The notes beneath the pieces are model-generated. The model was not told where the DNA came from and did no database searches. It worked only from the letters and a program-made list of their open reading frames with translations. Positions 23,177-24,260 of a DNA stretch of 24,260 bases are shown piece by piece; the stretch's first letter is position 1; every line of letters begins with the position of its first letter. Source of the stretch: JAVKSM01 sp039583705 (lineage in GTDB: Bacteria > Actinomycetota > Actinomycetes > Mycobacteriales > Pseudonocardiaceae); the NCBI GenBank assembly GCA_039583705.1, contig JAVKSM010000042.1, positions 1 to 24,260 on the forward strand, in the 5' to 3' direction. A program made the position numbers and the translations under genes.

Positions 23177-23647
23177 TCACCAGCGGTAGTGGGCGAAGGC
23201 CCGGTTGGACTCCGCCATCTTGTGGGTGTCCTCCCGGCGCTTGACGCTCGCGCCTAGCCCGTTGCTCGCGTCGAGCAACTCGTTCGTCAGCCGGTCGACC
23301 ATGGTCTTCTCGCGCCGGGCGCGGGCGTAGGACACCATCCAGCGCAGCGCGAGGGTCGTGGACCGGCCGGGCTTGACCTCGATCGGCACCTGGTAGGTGG
23401 CGCCACCGACGCGGCGGCTCTTCACCTCGATCGCCGGCTTGACGTTGTCCAGCGCGCGCTTCAGCGTGACGACGGGGTCGGTGCCGGTCTTCTCGCGGCA
23501 GCTTTCCAGCGCGCCGTAGACGATGCGCTCGGCCAGCGACTTCTTCCCCGCGGTGAGCACCTTGTTCACGAGCTGGGTGACCAGCGGGGAGCTGTAGACC
23601 GGATCGGAGACCAGCGGCCGCTTCGGGGCCGGACCCTTGCGGGGCAT
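23177..23647 (-). CDS. rpsG: 30S ribosomal protein S7
   Basis: Primary binder that nucleates the 30S head and lines the E-site mRNA exit; 156 aa. It begins MPRKGPAPKRPLVSDPVYSS, followed by LTAGKKSLAERIVYGALESC, VKSRRVGGATYQVPIEVKPG, ALRWMVSYARARREKTMVDR and the tail KMAESNRAFAHYRW. Its ATG shares one base with the rpsL stop (TGATG). In E. coli S7 represses the str operon by binding the rpsL-rpsG gap; here there is no gap, so that mechanism could not be identical. Confidence 0.98.
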   Translation of the reverse strand: MPRKGPAPKRPLVSDPVYSSPLVTQLVNKVLTAGKKSLAERIVYGALESCREKTGTDPVVTLKRALDNVKPAIEVKSRRVGGATYQVPIEVKPGRSTTLALRWMVSYARARREKTMVDRLTNELLDASNGLGASVKRREDTHKMAESNRAFAHYRW

Positions 23648-24021
23648 CAGCCTTTCTCCTTCTTCGCGCCGTAGCGGCTGCGGGACTGCCTGCGGTTCTT
23701 CACGCCCTGGGTGTCGAGCGTGCCACGAATAATCTTGTATCGAACGCCGGGCAGATCCTTCACCCGACCACCGCGGACCAGCACGATGGAGTGTTCCTGC
23801 AGGTTGTGGCCCTCGCCCGGGATGTAGGCGGTGACCTCGACCCCGCTGGTGAGCCGGACGCGGGCAACCTTGCGCAGCGCCGAGTTCGGCTTCTTGGGCG
23901 TCGTGGTGTAGACGCGCGTGCACACGCCGCGCCGCTGCGGGCTGCCCTTGAGTGCCGCGGTCTTGGTCTTGGCGACCTTGTCCTCGCGGCCCTTGCGGAC
24001 CAGCTGCTGAATGGTGGGCAT
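23647..24021 (-). CDS. rpsL: 30S ribosomal protein S12
   Basis: Decoding-centre protein (124 aa), the classic streptomycin-resistance target. It begins MPTIQQLVRKGREDKVAKTK, with TPKKPNSALRKVARVRLTSG at 41-60 and RGGRVKDLPGVRYKIIRG at 83-100. K43 and K88, the usual resistance positions, are wild type, and D89 is the site methylthiolated in many bacteria. The ATG at 24021 is the family start although the frame is open to 24087. The nearest purine-rich stretch, GAGGGAAAG, lies about 15-20 nt upstream, so the ribosome-binding site is poor. It is the first gene of the str operon. Confidence 0.98.
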   Translation of the reverse strand: MPTIQQLVRKGREDKVAKTKTAALKGSPQRRGVCTRVYTTTPKKPNSALRKVARVRLTSGVEVTAYIPGEGHNLQEHSIVLVRGGRVKDLPGVRYKIIRGTLDTQGVKNRRQSRSRYGAKKEKG

Positions 24022-24237
24022 GGGCCGGCTGCTTCTTTCCCTCGGCGTCTGGTTGTCGGAGTTCTCTCGGAGTTGTCGCTGCCGCACACCCCCGCCCTCC
24101 CCCGAGGTCGGGCGTGTCGCCCAGCCCCGACCCGGCTGCCGCCCGGTATGGGCCGCAGTCGGTCAAGCGGAGATTCCCCACGGCCCGGGCTGGACGCCGG
24201 CCACGATCACCGGCACGACCCCATGGCACGCGGAGCG
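24022..24237 (-). promoter_or_regulatory. Leader and promoter region of the str operon (no gene)
   Basis: This stretch upstream of rpsL contains no supported gene. Short repeats are visible: TCGGAGTT at 24056-24063 and 24067-24074, and GTTGTCG at 24052-24058 and 24072-24078. A TTGACC -35-like hexamer on the minus strand at 24166-24161 lacks a matching -10 at normal spacing. The str promoter should lie here, but I cannot place it. Confidence 0.4.
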
Positions 24238-24254
24238 GCCCGACTCGGTCGGGC
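24238..24254. terminator. Perfect short hairpin at the right edge
   Basis: GCCCGAC (24238-24244) and GTCGGGC (24248-24254) form a 7-bp perfect stem around a 3-nt loop. It lies about 215 bp before rpsL, so it may terminate the gene that precedes the str operon, outside the window. There is no U-tract on either side. Confidence 0.38.
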
Positions 24255-24260
24255 ATGAGC

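Noticed and set aside
20899..23244. A 781-codon plus-strand open frame opposite fusA
   Set aside because: It is antisense to a perfectly conserved EF-G gene, with Arg/Asp/Leu/Val-rich composition typical of the reverse frame of GC-rich codons and no recognisable domain.
24161..24166. TTGACC as the -35 of an rpsL promoter
   Set aside because: No TANNNT hexamer lies 16-19 bp downstream; the nearest AT-containing stretch (CATACC) is only 10 bp away.

Overview
The window is a high-GC, leftward-transcribed ribosomal-protein superlocus. All 38 genes I can support lie on the minus strand, so the text below follows transcription order from high to low coordinates. GC-rich codon use, many GTG starts, a short zinc-less adenylate kinase, cysteine-free S4 and the protein sequences themselves point to an actinomycete. 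rpsD lies between rpsK and rpoA, unlike Streptomyces where it is elsewhere, and tuf is followed directly by rpsJ, unlike Mycobacterium tuberculosis as I recall it. This favours a Frankia/Geodermatophilales-like or similar lineage, but I cannot name the genus.

Layout (right to left). The str operon is rpsL-rpsG-fusA-tuf (24021-19658). A 282-bp gap holding a palindrome and a strong stem-loop follows. The S10 operon is rpsJ-rplC-rplD-rplW-rplB-rpsS-rplV-rpsC-rplP-rpmC-rpsQ (19375-13976). The spc operon is rplN-rplX-rplE-rpsN-rpsH-rplF-rplR-rpsE-rpmD-rplO (13935-9773), then a 225-bp gap with a terminator-like hairpin and a plausible -10 box, then secY-adk-map (9547-6779). Next come pntAA-pntAB-pntB, a complete proton-translocating NAD(P) transhydrogenase (6679-3829). 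The alpha operon closes the window: infA-rpmJ-rpsM-rpsK-rpsD-rpoA-rplQ, with rplQ cut by the left edge.

The genes make ribosome subunits, initiation and elongation factors, the RNA polymerase alpha subunit, the Sec translocon channel, and the housekeeping enzymes adenylate kinase and methionine aminopeptidase. The transhydrogenase is the only functional outsider: a three-gene membrane redox pump placed at the map/infA junction. Most gene pairs are tightly packed, with GTGA, ATGA or TGATG stop/start overlaps that suggest translational coupling.

There are no tRNA or rRNA genes, CRISPR arrays, transposases or phage genes. I see no previously undescribed multi-gene system. The points worth a second look are the pnt insertion, a leader of four consecutive stem-loops plus a 14-bp tandem repeat in front of rpsM, a duplicated fusA 3' end, a tandem repeat between rplR and rpsE, and paired structures downstream of tuf.
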